Source: DATAYF01 sp036272735
GTDB taxonomy: Bacteria > Chloroflexota > Ktedonobacteria > Ktedonobacterales > Ktedonobacteraceae
Direction of reading: 5' to 3'
NCBI GenBank assembly: GCA_036272735.1
Contig: DATAYF010000779.1
Span: forward strand, 1-9,152
Length of the DNA stretch: 9,152 nucleotides
In this document: in pieces, positions 1-7,612 of the stretch
How the letters are laid out: each line of letters opens with the position of its first letter
Position numbering within the stretch: position 1 is the stretch's first letter
Made by a program: the position numbers and the translations under genes
Notes under the pieces: generated by a model
What the model saw: only the letters and a program-made list of their open reading frames with translations
What the model was told of the DNA's origin: nothing
The model's database searches: none

Positions 1-1436
1 TGAAATACCAGGGGCTGACGCCGTGGGAGATTTGGCTTTCTGAAGCACAGGAACGTATGGTCCTGGCTGTGCCGCCGCAGAAGCTTGATGACTTGCTCGA
101 ACTATGCACTATTGAAGAGGTAGAAGCCAGCATTCTTGGCACTTTCAGCAACGACCAGCGCCTGCTCGTGAGCTATCACGGTCAGGTGGTTGCCAACCTG
201 GACATGCACTTTTTGCATAAAGGTAATCCTACGCGCACTATGGATGCGCATTGGACGCGCCCGGCAGACCCAAATAGCAAGGCACCACAAATTAGCACAC
301 AATTCAGCCAGGCGCTCACCGGCTCGTTTGGTCCAGCACTGCTAGCGATCTTGCGGCACCCCAACGTGGCCTCAAAAGAGGCAGTAGTGCGGCGTTATGA
401 TCACGAAGTGCAGGGGGCGACCGTGCTCAAGCCGCTGGTTGGGCGTAGCGGCAACGGTCCCGGTGATGCAGCAGCATTGCAACCCATTCTCGCGGAGCAA
501 AGCGTCAAGGGCATTATCCTATCCAACGGCGTGAACCCGCTTTACGGCAAGATCGATGCCTATCATATGGCAACCAATGCTATTGACGAAGCGCTACGTA
601 ACCTTACAGCGGTCGGTGGCAATATTGAGCACGCGGCAATTCTGGATAACTTTTGTTGGGGGAATCCCAACGATCCCGCCCAACTGGGTACGCTAGTACG
701 AGCCGTCAAGGGCTGCTATGATGCCGCAAGCGGTTTTGGCACACCTTTTATTTCTGGCAAAGACAGCTTGAACAACGAGTACCGCACAGAGGGACATCGC
801 GTTCCGGTGCTTCCCACGCTGGTCATTTCGGCGGTTGGCGTAATTGAAGATGCCAGCAGGACCGTCGATATGGCACTAAAAACGCCGGGGAACCTGCTTT
901 ACCTGATTGGGCCAACCAGCAACGAACTGGCTGGTTCCTACTATGGCGAAGTAGTGGACCAGGATTCGTTCGATCATTTATTTGCCAATACCGCTGTGCC
1001 GCACGTCAATGTTGCGCGCGCACGCAGCACGATGAAGGTGCTTGGTGAAGCCATTCGCGCGGGGCTGGTGCGCTCGTGCCACGACCTTTCAGAAGGTGGC
1101 CTCGCACTAGCCGCTGCCGAAATGTCTTTGGCCGGTCAACTTGGTATCAATCTCGACATCAGTCATATCACCAGTTCCGACACGCCAGCGCTTTCGAGTG
1201 AAGCACTCAACATCGTGCGGTTGTTTAGCGAATCGCCATCGCGCTTCCTGGTTGAAGTGACGCCTGAACAGTTGGGGGCCTTTGAAAAATATTTGCGTAC
1301 CAATGCCATTAAAGATACAATTTATATCGGTGCTGTCACTAATGCGCCGCGTTTTGTTGTGTATGATGGTGAGCAAGAGCTGATGAACCTTAGTGTGGCA
1401 GAGATTCAAGAGGCATGGAAGGGGGATCTGGCATGA
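1..1436 (+). CDS. purL: Phosphoribosylformylglycinamidine (FGAM) synthase, synthetase subunit, C-terminal part (5' partial)
   Basis: PurL uses ATP and ammonia, supplied by the glutaminase PurQ, to convert FGAR to FGAM, step 4 of purine synthesis in the cytoplasm. The frame is open from the window edge (first full codon at 3), leaving 477 residues; the ATG at 57 is internal, inside the family motif LSEAQERM (fragment residues 12-19). Other PurL marks are DNFCWGNP (215-222), FISGKDSLNNEY (249-260), HDLSEGGLALAAAEM (360-374) and FSESPSRFLVEV near the end (408-419). The protein stops after WKGDLA with no glutaminase domain, so it is the form that needs a separate PurQ, and purQ follows with an ATGA overlap. 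The SGKDSLNNE wording recalls PurLs of roughly 950-1000 residues with a PurS-like N-terminus; that region lies outside the window, so this is inference. Confidence 0.96.
   Translation, partial: KYQGLTPWEIWLSEAQERMVLAVPPQKLDDLLELCTIEEVEASILGTFSNDQRLLVSYHGQVVANLDMHFLHKGNPTRTMDAHWTRPADPNSKAPQISTQFSQALTGSFGPALLAILRHPNVASKEAVVRRYDHEVQGATVLKPLVGRSGNGPGDAAALQPILAEQSVKGIILSNGVNPLYGKIDAYHMATNAIDEALRNLTAVGGNIEHAAILDNFCWGNPNDPAQLGTLVRAVKGCYDAASGFGTPFISGKDSLNNEYRTEGHRVPVLPTLVISAVGVIEDASRTVDMALKTPGNLLYLIGPTSNELAGSYYGEVVDQDSFDHLFANTAVPHVNVARARSTMKVLGEAIRAGLVRSCHDLSEGGLALAAAEMSLAGQLGINLDISHITSSDTPALSSEALNIVRLFSESPSRFLVEVTPEQLGAFEKYLRTNAIKDTIYIGAVTNAPRFVVYDGEQELMNLSVAEIQEAWKGDLA
1419..1426 (+). promoter_or_regulatory. 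Ribosome binding site of purQM, inside the end of purL
   Basis: AAGGGGGA lies 6 bases before the ATG at 1433. It selects this ATG over the in-frame ATG at 1415, which has no purine-rich site at the right distance and would add six residues unlike any PurQ start. The stop of purL overlaps the start as ATGA, a usual arrangement for translational coupling. Confidence 0.75.
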
Positions 1437-3328
1437 CGCGCGCTCTTGTATTGCGTGCTCCCGGCATCAACTGTGATCGCGAAACCGCTCAGGCGTGCCG
1501 CCTGGTGGGCTTCGATACAAAATTAATGCATATCAACGAGCTACTCAAAGCTCCTGATACACTACTGGATTACCACTTCCTGGTCATTCCTGGCGGTTTC
1601 TCGTACGGCGATGACCTGGGGGCAGGTGCGCTACTCGCAAAAAACCTCACCATACATCTAGGCGACCAATTACGTCGCTTTATCGAGGAGGGGCGTCCCG
1701 TGCTGGGCATCTGCAACGGTTTTCAGGTGCTGGTGAGAGCGGGATTTTTACCCGGCAGTGAACATGGGCAGCCGGACACGCAGGATATAGATGTTCCCAG
1801 ACTTTCTCATCAAGAAGCGACGCTCACAGAAAATGCTTCAGCTATCTTCGAGTGCCGCTGGATTACATTAACAGCACAGCCTGGTAACTGTATTTTCACA
1901 CGTGGTATCGACCGTGCAATCGAGCTACCTGTCGCTCATGGGGAGGGACAATTTGTATTCAATGGCGAGGTAGAACAGCTACAGACACGCAGACAGGTGC
2001 CATTGGTCTACGGTACAAGTAGCGGAGATACCCAGGACATCGGATACCCCGCGAATCCCAACGGTTCGCGCGGCAATATCGCGGGCGTCTGTAATCAGCG
2101 TGGCAACGTTTTTGGCCTGATGCCACATCCCGAACGCTACGTCAACGCATTGCAACATCCGCAGCGCCGCGCAATGGTAGATGGGCACGGTGATGGTATT
2201 CTCATCTTCAAAAACGCCTTTGATTACGCCCTGCAATTCGCACACGAGACCACGAGCCGAACAAGTACTACAGCAGCGCCAGAGTCCAAACGCGATGATG
2301 TAGCTCACGGCAGCACGTATGCTGAGAGTGGTGTCGATATCGCCGCCGGTGAGCAGGCCGTACGCTTAATGCAAAAGGCGATGCACGCCACTCATGGCCC
2401 AGACGTACTGGCGGGGATCGGGGCGTTTGCCGGTGTCTTCAACGCCAGTGGATTACAAAAAATGCGCCAGCCCGCGCTGGTAGCCTCGACCGATGGTGTG
2501 GGCACCAAAACGTTGCTGGCAGCCCAAAGTGGACGCTACAGTAGTATCGGTCACGATATCGTCAACCATTGCGTAAACGATTTACTTATGCAAGGCGGTA
2601 AGCCGCTTTTCTTTATGGACTATCTTGCGACAGGCAAGCTCGATCCAGTGCAGGCGGCGACCATCGTACAAGGCGTGGCAGAAGCGTGTCAAGCGGCTGG
2701 TTGTGCGCTGTTGGGCGGCGAAACCGCCGAGATGCCTGACGTCTATCTACCGGGTGCATTTGACCTGGCTGGCACCATCGTTGGCGTCGTCGAGCAGGAT
2801 ACCATCGTCAATGGCGCAAATATTGAGCCGGGGGATATTATTCTTGGTTTGCCGTCGAATGGCCTGCATACCAATGGCTACTCGCTCGCTCGCCGGGTCT
2901 TCGCGCCATACGATCCCGACACCGTTTTCCCTGAGTTGGGTGAACCGTTGATGGATGTATTGCTCCGCCCGCACCGCAGCTACTTGCACGAGATTATGCA
3001 GTTACGCGACTATCTCGCCGACCGGGGACGCTTCATCAAAGGCATGGCTCATATCACCGGTGGCGGCTTCGCGGGCAATATCTCACGTATTCTGCCAACC
3101 GGTACGCAAGCAGTAATTGAAACCGGGTCATGGCAAATGCCGCCGCTCTTCAAACTACTCGCTCGCCTGGGCACGGTGCCACGCGACGAGCAGTATCGAG
3201 CATTGAACATGGGTATCGGCATGGTAGTTGTGCTCTCGCCCAAAGTGGCGCTCGACGCACGCTGCATCTTACCCGAACTACTCACTATCGGCTCAATTCA
3301 CGAAGGAAGTGGTGTCCTTTTACAATAA
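1433..3328 (+). CDS. purQM: PurQ-PurM fusion: FGAM synthase glutaminase joined to AIR synthetase
   Basis: One 631-residue protein carries two steps of the pathway. Residues 1-269 are PurQ, a class I glutamine amidotransferase that supplies ammonia to PurL: GGFSYGDDLGAGALLAKNL (54-72), the nucleophile Cys94 in LGICNGFQ, HGEGQF (169-174), and His232/Glu234 in MPHPER. Residues 270-293 are a Ser/Thr/Ala-rich hydrophilic linker. Residues 294-631 are PurM, which closes FGAM to AIR with ATP: STYAESGVDI (294-303), STDGVGTK (352-359), GGETAEMP (428-435), ITGGGFAGNI (541-550) and LNMGIGM (591-597). Both halves are near full family length with key residues intact. No stop codon, no ribosome site and no in-frame ATG, GTG or TTG occurs between the end of PurQ and the first PurM motif; the first in-frame ATG after the linker codes Met313, already inside PurM. 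Separate PurQ and PurM are the usual arrangement, so the fusion is notable. Confidence 0.93.
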   Translation: MTRALVLRAPGINCDRETAQACRLVGFDTKLMHINELLKAPDTLLDYHFLVIPGGFSYGDDLGAGALLAKNLTIHLGDQLRRFIEEGRPVLGICNGFQVLVRAGFLPGSEHGQPDTQDIDVPRLSHQEATLTENASAIFECRWITLTAQPGNCIFTRGIDRAIELPVAHGEGQFVFNGEVEQLQTRRQVPLVYGTSSGDTQDIGYPANPNGSRGNIAGVCNQRGNVFGLMPHPERYVNALQHPQRRAMVDGHGDGILIFKNAFDYALQFAHETTSRTSTTAAPESKRDDVAHGSTYAESGVDIAAGEQAVRLMQKAMHATHGPDVLAGIGAFAGVFNASGLQKMRQPALVASTDGVGTKTLLAAQSGRYSSIGHDIVNHCVNDLLMQGGKPLFFMDYLATGKLDPVQAATIVQGVAEACQAAGCALLGGETAEMPDVYLPGAFDLAGTIVGVVEQDTIVNGANIEPGDIILGLPSNGLHTNGYSLARRVFAPYDPDTVFPELGEPLMDVLLRPHRSYLHEIMQLRDYLADRGRFIKGMAHITGGGFAGNISRILPTGTQAVIETGSWQMPPLFKLLARLGTVPRDEQYRALNMGIGMVVVLSPKVALDARCILPELLTIGSIHEGSGVLLQ

Positions 3329-3365
3329 AAACTACTACCAACAAGTGACAACTATCGGACTACAT

Positions 3366-3427
3366 ATTACAAGTTATAGACGCAAGGGTGCGCATTTGCC
3401 CTGCTAGAGCACGCGTACCCTTGTAAT
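3366..3427 (+). promoter_or_regulatory. Overlapping inverted repeats in the purQM-purC gap; possible RNA switch or attenuator
   Basis: The gap 3329-3507 is the longest inside the cluster. CAAGGGTGCGC (3383-3393) can pair with GCGTACCCTTG (3413-3423), an 11-bp stem with one G-U pair and a 19-nt loop. ATTACAAG (3366-3373) can instead pair with CTTGTAAT (3420-3427). The two stems share bases 3420-3423 and cannot form together. No T-run follows, so this is not a standard terminator. No purine, PRPP or ZTP riboswitch core was recognised. A weak promoter-like pair follows (TTGATA 3433-3438, TAGTTT 3455-3460, 16-bp spacer). A regulatory role is inference. Confidence 0.3.
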
Positions 3428-3493
3428 CGTTCTTGATAGGTGCGCTGTACACAATAGTTTTTGGTAACACATTTTTACCTGTGCAGTGCATAG

Positions 3494-3501
3494 AAAGGAA
3501 G
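3494..3501 (+). promoter_or_regulatory. Ribosome binding site of purC
   Basis: AAAGGAAG ends 6 bases before the ATG at 3508. It decides this start over the upstream in-frame ATG at 3433, whose 25 extra residues (hydrophobic, with no SAICAR synthetase similarity) come from the intergenic region. Confidence 0.75.
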
Positions 3502-3507
3502 TTTCTG

Positions 3508-4269
3508 ATGACAAACGAACCTACTTTTGGGCCTTTGCTTATAGAAGGCAAGACCAAGCAGATATACGCCTACCAGGGTGATAGCACATTAGCCTACATG
3601 GTCAGCAAAGACCAGATTACCGCCGGAGATGGTGCACGACGTAACGAGCTTACGGGCAAGGCGCATTGGAGCACGATCACCGTCGCCAACATCTTCCGCC
3701 TGCTCAACGAGGCCAACATTCCTACGCACTTTGTGCAACAGATAAACGACCAGACGTTGCTGGTCAAGCGTTGTGACATGCTGCCTGTCGAGCACGTACA
3801 GCGCCGCATCGCCACAGGCTCATACCTCAAGCGTAATCCAACAGTAAGCGAAGGAACGCGCTTCGAGCCAGTATTGATCGAGACCTTTTTAAAGGATGAT
3901 GCTCGTCACGATCCACAGATCTGGGAAAAAGACATCCTCGACGCGGGCTACGCCAACGCTGAGGAGATTGCGCAGATGGCCGAAATGGGTCGTGCTGTTT
4001 TCGCAACGCTCGAAAAAGCCTGGGCCAGTGCCGATGTGACCCTGGTCGACCTCAAGATCGAGTTCGGGCGCGATATCGCCGGTAAGCTGCTTGTGGCTGA
4101 TGTCATCGACAATGATAGCTGGCGTCTGTGGCCCGGCGGCGATAAAAACCGTATGCTCGACAAACAGGTGTATCGCAACCTCAAGGACGTGACAGCAGCC
4201 GATCTCCAGCAGGTCGCCGACCGTTACGCTCTGGTCGCTGATCTCACCGGCAAATTGAGCGTGAAGTAG
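3508..4269 (+). CDS. purC: SAICAR synthetase (phosphoribosylaminoimidazole-succinocarboxamide synthase), animal PAICS-like
   Basis: PurC joins CAIR and aspartate with ATP to give SAICAR, step 7 of the pathway. The 253-residue protein opens with the ATP-site strand LLIEGKTKQIY (10-20), then SKDQITAGDGARRNE (33-47), RRIATGSYLKRNP (99-111), FLKDDARHDPQ (127-137), TLVDLKIEFGRD (178-189) and DNDSWRLWPGGD (201-212). Length and motif order are complete. The phrases RRIATGS-LKRNP, KDDA--DPQ and DNDSWRLWP-GD, and the later DKQVYRNLKDVT, closely resemble the synthetase half of animal PAICS as I remember it, more than E. coli PurC. In animals this half is fused to a class II PurE; here the class II PurE is a separate gene downstream. 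purC follows the longest gap in the cluster and may have its own promoter or leader. Confidence 0.96.
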   Translation: MTNEPTFGPLLIEGKTKQIYAYQGDSTLAYMVSKDQITAGDGARRNELTGKAHWSTITVANIFRLLNEANIPTHFVQQINDQTLLVKRCDMLPVEHVQRRIATGSYLKRNPTVSEGTRFEPVLIETFLKDDARHDPQIWEKDILDAGYANAEEIAQMAEMGRAVFATLEKAWASADVTLVDLKIEFGRDIAGKLLVADVIDNDSWRLWPGGDKNRMLDKQVYRNLKDVTAADLQQVADRYALVADLTGKLSVK

Positions 4270-4299
4270 ACTATCAATAGATAAGACTAGTACAGGCAG

Positions 4300-4326
4300 A
4301 TAATGGAATACATCTCAATCCATTAT
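4300..4326 (+). promoter_or_regulatory. Small inverted repeat just before the purF ribosome site
   Basis: ATAATGGA (4300-4307) and TCCATTAT (4319-4326) are perfect 8-base inverted repeats with an 11-nt loop in the 74-base purC-purF gap. The right arm ends 4 bases before the purF ribosome site AGAGGA (4331-4336). It could be a hairpin affecting purF translation or an operator half-site pair. The stem is AT-rich and short, and no T-run follows, so a terminator is unlikely. Role unknown. Confidence 0.25.
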
Positions 4327-4343
4327 TCAGAGAGGAATGCAGT

Positions 4344-5846
4344 ATGGAACGCCTACGCGATGCTTGCGGGATCGTAGGTATTTACACGCCACGTGAGCAC
4401 GTGAACCTGGACGTACGGCACTACGTGACGCTCGCACTCACCGCCTTACAACATCGCGGCCAGGAGAGCGCCGGTATGGCGGTGTACGACGATGCCGGGA
4501 GCATCGTGAACCGCGTAGGCATGGGGAAGGTGCGCGAGGTATTTAAAGACTCTGGCGCGAGCTTACCCTCTACGTACTGCGGCATCGGTCACGTCCGCTA
4601 CTCTACCACTGGCTCAAGTTGCGTAGAAAACGCTGGTCCGTTTGTGGTCAGTGGACAGCACGAGGAGTATGATAGCATCGCGCTGGCCCACAACGGAAAC
4701 TTGCCCAATGCACCAGCCTTGAGCGCGCTGCTACCTCCTGGTCTTGCCAATATCACCAGCACCGATAGCGAAATTATGGCCCTCATGCTGCTCTATGCAC
4801 GGGGTAACACGTTTCGTGAACGTATGAAGACGGCCTACCCGCTGCTACGAGGCGCGTACAGTATGGTGATGCTGGCCGAGAGGAAGCTGTTTGCCGTACG
4901 CGATCCCTGGGGCATGCGTCCACTCTGCCTGGGACGTATTGGCGCGAGCTGGATTGTCACGTCTGAGTCGTGTGCACTGGACCGGATGGGCGCACAATAC
5001 ATTCGTGAAGTCGAACCGGGCGAACTGATTACCATCGATGAGGATGGACTGCACTCGGAGATCCTCGCCGAGCAGCCACGGCGCTCGCTGTGCGTGTTCG
5101 AATACGTGTATTTCTCCGACGCAACCACTCAGATCAACGGTCGCCACACCTACACAGTCCGCGAGAACCTGGGACGCGAACTCGCACGGGAGCATCCCGT
5201 GGCCGCCGACCTGGTCGTGCCTGTGCCCGACTCTTCGATACCCGCCGCACTAGGCTATGCTGCTGCATCGGGCATTACCTACGGGCAGGCCATCATTAAG
5301 AATCGTTATAGCGACCGCACGTTTATCAAGCCAGATCAGCGCCTGCGTCAGCTCGAAATCGATTTGAAATTCAACCTCGTGCAACCGAAAATCGAAGGGG
5401 CGCGCTTGATTATCGTCGATGACTCGATTGTGCGCGGCAATACGATGAAGCGCCTGACCTCGGCACTACGTAACCGCGGGGTGAAGGAGATTCATCTGCG
5501 CATCAGTTCGCCACCGTTGCGCAATCCATGCTATTTTGGCATCGATATTCCCCAGGAAGCCGAACTGACCGCCGCCAACAAGACCGTGCAGGAGGTTGCA
5601 GACTACATTGGCGTCGATAGTCTGGGGTATTTAAGCCTGGCTGGCATGGAGCGAGCCATTAATGCATCTGGAGTGCAACAACAGACGATTACCGATGATG
5701 CAACGGCCATCAAGCTGCTCCACCAGGAGTTTTGCTATGGCTGTATGGATACAAGGGGCTGGCCGTTCAATCCAGCCCAGGAAATCATTCCGTTGGAGCA
5801 GAAGGTGAACTTTATTGCACGCGATGCGGTGACAAGGAAACGGTGA
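4344..5846 (+). CDS. purF: Glutamine phosphoribosylpyrophosphate amidotransferase (propeptide, Fe-S type)
   Basis: PurF makes phosphoribosylamine from PRPP and glutamine, the committed first step of the pathway. The 500-residue protein begins with a 7-residue propeptide (MERLRDA) before the catalytic Cys8 of CGIVGIY, so Cys8 becomes the N-terminal nucleophile after cleavage. The Ntn glutaminase half shows HRGQESAGM (37-45), GHVRYSTTGSS (82-92) and AHNGNLPN (115-122). The phosphoribosyltransferase half has the PRPP loop IIVDDSIVRGNT (356-367). Four cysteines, Cys250 (CVFEYVYF), Cys396 (NPCYFGID), Cys464 and Cys467 (CYGC), match in context the 4Fe-4S ligands of the Bacillus subtilis enzyme, unlike the cluster-free E. 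coli type. Ribosome site AGAGGA lies 7 bases before the start. The family is normally inhibited by purine nucleotides. Its stop overlaps the purD start (TGATG), which suits handover of the unstable product to PurD. Confidence 0.96.
   Translation: MERLRDACGIVGIYTPREHVNLDVRHYVTLALTALQHRGQESAGMAVYDDAGSIVNRVGMGKVREVFKDSGASLPSTYCGIGHVRYSTTGSSCVENAGPFVVSGQHEEYDSIALAHNGNLPNAPALSALLPPGLANITSTDSEIMALMLLYARGNTFRERMKTAYPLLRGAYSMVMLAERKLFAVRDPWGMRPLCLGRIGASWIVTSESCALDRMGAQYIREVEPGELITIDEDGLHSEILAEQPRRSLCVFEYVYFSDATTQINGRHTYTVRENLGRELAREHPVAADLVVPVPDSSIPAALGYAAASGITYGQAIIKNRYSDRTFIKPDQRLRQLEIDLKFNLVQPKIEGARLIIVDDSIVRGNTMKRLTSALRNRGVKEIHLRISSPPLRNPCYFGIDIPQEAELTAANKTVQEVADYIGVDSLGYLSLAGMERAINASGVQQQTITDDATAIKLLHQEFCYGCMDTRGWPFNPAQEIIPLEQKVNFIARDAVTRKR
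5834..5840 (+). promoter_or_regulatory. Ribosome binding site of purD, inside the end of purF
   Basis: AAGGAAA lies 5 bases before the ATG at 5846. It sets the purD start there; the longer in-frame reading from 5732 would add 38 residues that lie inside purF and precede the family's usual MNILVIGAGAREHAL start. Confidence 0.75.
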
Positions 5847-7108
5847 TGAATATCCTGGTAATCGGCGCGGGAGCGCGTGAACATGCCCTTGTCTGGAAGC
5901 TGGCTCAGAGTGCACGGGTACAACACATATTCGCTGCACCTGGCAACCCAGGGATGGCTCCCTATGCCCAGTGCGTTCCATCTGGTGTAGACAAGCTCAA
6001 TGAACTGGCCGATTTCGCGGAGCACAACGCCATCGATTTCACGATTGTTGGTCCTGAAGTACCGCTGATCGACGGTATTGTGGGCACGTTCCGGCAACGC
6101 GGCTTACGTATTTTCGGGCCCGACAAAGCCGGTGCAGCACTGGAAGGCAGCAAAGCCTTTGCCAAAGAGCTGATGGCTGAGGCGGGCATACCTACGGCCC
6201 GGCATCGCACCTTCAGCGACTATGCTCCAGCACGAGCATATCTCGAAAAGCATGGAGCACCGGTCGTGGTAAAAGCCGATGGGAACGCTGCCGGTAAAGG
6301 AGCCATTGTCGCGCCAGATATGGTTAGCGCGCAGGATGCCCTCAAACAGATGATGATCGAGCACACTTTTGGCGCGGCCGGGGACGTTGTGGTGATCGAG
6401 GATTACGTGCAGGGTGACGAAATCGGCTCCACGGCCATTTGTAACGGCACGGATTTTTTACCATTGCTGCTCACACAGGATCACAAGCGTGCACTCGATC
6501 ACGATCAGGGCTTGAATACCGGCGGCATGGGCGTTTACACACCGCTGCCATTCGTACAGGCAAGCCAGGAGCAACAGATTCACACGCAGGTTATTTCCGC
6601 CACGCTCAAAGCATTGCAACAGCGTGGCATCACCTTCACCGGCGTGCTCTACTCCAACATCATGCTGACCGAGCGTGGCCCCGTAGTCATCGAGCATAAC
6701 ACGCGTTTTGGTGATCCTGAGACACAGGCCTTGATGCTGCTGATGCGGGCCGATCTGCTCGACATACTCGAAGGCAAGCAGATAAGTCAGGATGAACTCT
6801 GGTATCCAGGGGCGGCGATCAGCCTGACACTGGCTTCGGATGGCTACCCTGGAAAATACCGCACGGGCATGCCGATCACCGGCATTGAAGAGGCCAACCA
6901 GCTAGCGGGCGTTCACGTTTTTCACGCGGGAACAGCGCTGAAGGATGGTCAACTGGTCACCGCCGGAGGTCGCGTCCTGAGCGTCGTTGCACGAGCCGAA
7001 AGCTTGCAGCAGGCCGTCGCCAACGTCTACGAGGCTGCCGCGCGCATTTCTTTCATGGGTATGCACTATCGCAAAGATATTGCTCATCGTGGGCTACAAA
7101 TAAAATAG
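5846..7108 (+). CDS. purD: Phosphoribosylamine-glycine ligase (GAR synthetase)
   Basis: PurD joins phosphoribosylamine and glycine with ATP to form GAR, step 2 of the pathway. The 420-residue protein is full length for the ATP-grasp family: N-terminal MNILVIGAGAREHAL (1-15), GPEVPLIDGIV (69-79), GPDKAGAALEGSKAFAKELM (91-110), the ATP-grasp lid VVVKADGNAAGKG (140-152), QDHKRALDHDQGLNTGGMG (211-229), the metal-site segment EHNTRFGDPETQ (283-294) and the C-terminal VTAGGRVLSVVA (371-382). Small departures from the usual wording (NAAGKG for LAAGKG, EHNTRFGDPE for EFNxRFGDPE) keep the residues expected to bind ATP and metal. The start overlaps the purF stop by one base. A 24-base gap with the purE ribosome site follows. 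Confidence 0.96.
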   Translation: MNILVIGAGAREHALVWKLAQSARVQHIFAAPGNPGMAPYAQCVPSGVDKLNELADFAEHNAIDFTIVGPEVPLIDGIVGTFRQRGLRIFGPDKAGAALEGSKAFAKELMAEAGIPTARHRTFSDYAPARAYLEKHGAPVVVKADGNAAGKGAIVAPDMVSAQDALKQMMIEHTFGAAGDVVVIEDYVQGDEIGSTAICNGTDFLPLLLTQDHKRALDHDQGLNTGGMGVYTPLPFVQASQEQQIHTQVISATLKALQQRGITFTGVLYSNIMLTERGPVVIEHNTRFGDPETQALMLLMRADLLDILEGKQISQDELWYPGAAISLTLASDGYPGKYRTGMPITGIEEANQLAGVHVFHAGTALKDGQLVTAGGRVLSVVARAESLQQAVANVYEAAARISFMGMHYRKDIAHRGLQIK

Positions 7109-7132
7109 AGTGAACTAAAAAGGGAGAAGCAC

Positions 7133-7612
7133 ATGGCACATGTTGTCATTATTATGGGGAGCAAAGGCGACCTGCCGCAGGCGCAGGGCGTCACAAAAAC
7201 GCTACAAGCACTTGAGATTAGCTCACAAATGCGTGTCTGTTCGGCGCATAAAGCGACGACGCGCCTACTAGAGATCCTTGGAGAGTACGAGCAGCAAAGT
7301 GAGCCGCTGGTATACGTCACTATCGCAGGACGCTCCAACGCGCTTTCGGCGGTGATTGACGCCAATACCCGTTTTCCTGTCATCGCTTGCCCACCGTATA
7401 GTGATCGTTTCGGAGGAGCGGATATCTTCTCTTCGCTACGCCTGCCTTCAGGGATCGCCTCGCCAACAATCATCGAGCCGGAAGGTGCAGCCCTGCTGGC
7501 CGCGAAGATCCTGGCGCTCTCGGATGGGCAGTTAGGCCAGCGCATTGCCGCCTACAAACAGAAGTTGGTTGCTGATCTGGCGAAAGCCGACGCAGAGGTG
7601 CAGCAAGGATGA
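7133..7612 (+). CDS. purE: AIR carboxylase, class II PurE (CO2-dependent, purK-independent type)
   Basis: PurE converts AIR to CAIR, step 6 of the pathway. The 159-residue single-domain protein has MGSKGD (8-13), CSAHK (36-40), TIAGRSNALSAVIDANTRFP (63-82), CPPYSDRFGG (86-95) and SSLRLPSGIASPTIIEPEG (100-118). Class I PurE, the mutase that acts on the PurK product, usually reads SAHRTP and GGAAHLPGM at the matching places. The SAHK and AGRSN forms and the SSLRLPSG stretch are those of class II enzymes such as the carboxylase half of animal PAICS and Treponema denticola PurE, which use AIR and CO2 directly. No purK is present in the window, which agrees. Ribosome site AAGGGAG (7120-7126) precedes the start; the last four bases overlap purN as ATGA. 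PurE identity is very secure; the class II call rests on remembered motif differences. Confidence 0.94.
   Translation: MAHVVIIMGSKGDLPQAQGVTKTLQALEISSQMRVCSAHKATTRLLEILGEYEQQSEPLVYVTIAGRSNALSAVIDANTRFPVIACPPYSDRFGGADIFSSLRLPSGIASPTIIEPEGAALLAAKILALSDGQLGQRIAAYKQKLVADLAKADAEVQQG

Noticed and set aside
2280..2320. Separate purM start inside the PurQ-PurM linker
   Set aside because: No in-frame ATG, GTG or TTG with a ribosome site occurs before the first PurM motif; the nearby ATGs are out of frame.
3329..3507. Known purine, PRPP or ZTP riboswitch before purC
   Set aside because: The conserved cores of these classes as I remember them are not present; only unexplained competing stems are seen.
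4845..5195. Reverse-strand frames inside purF (116 and 97 codons)
   Set aside because: Shadow frames of purF; no motif and no ribosome site seen.
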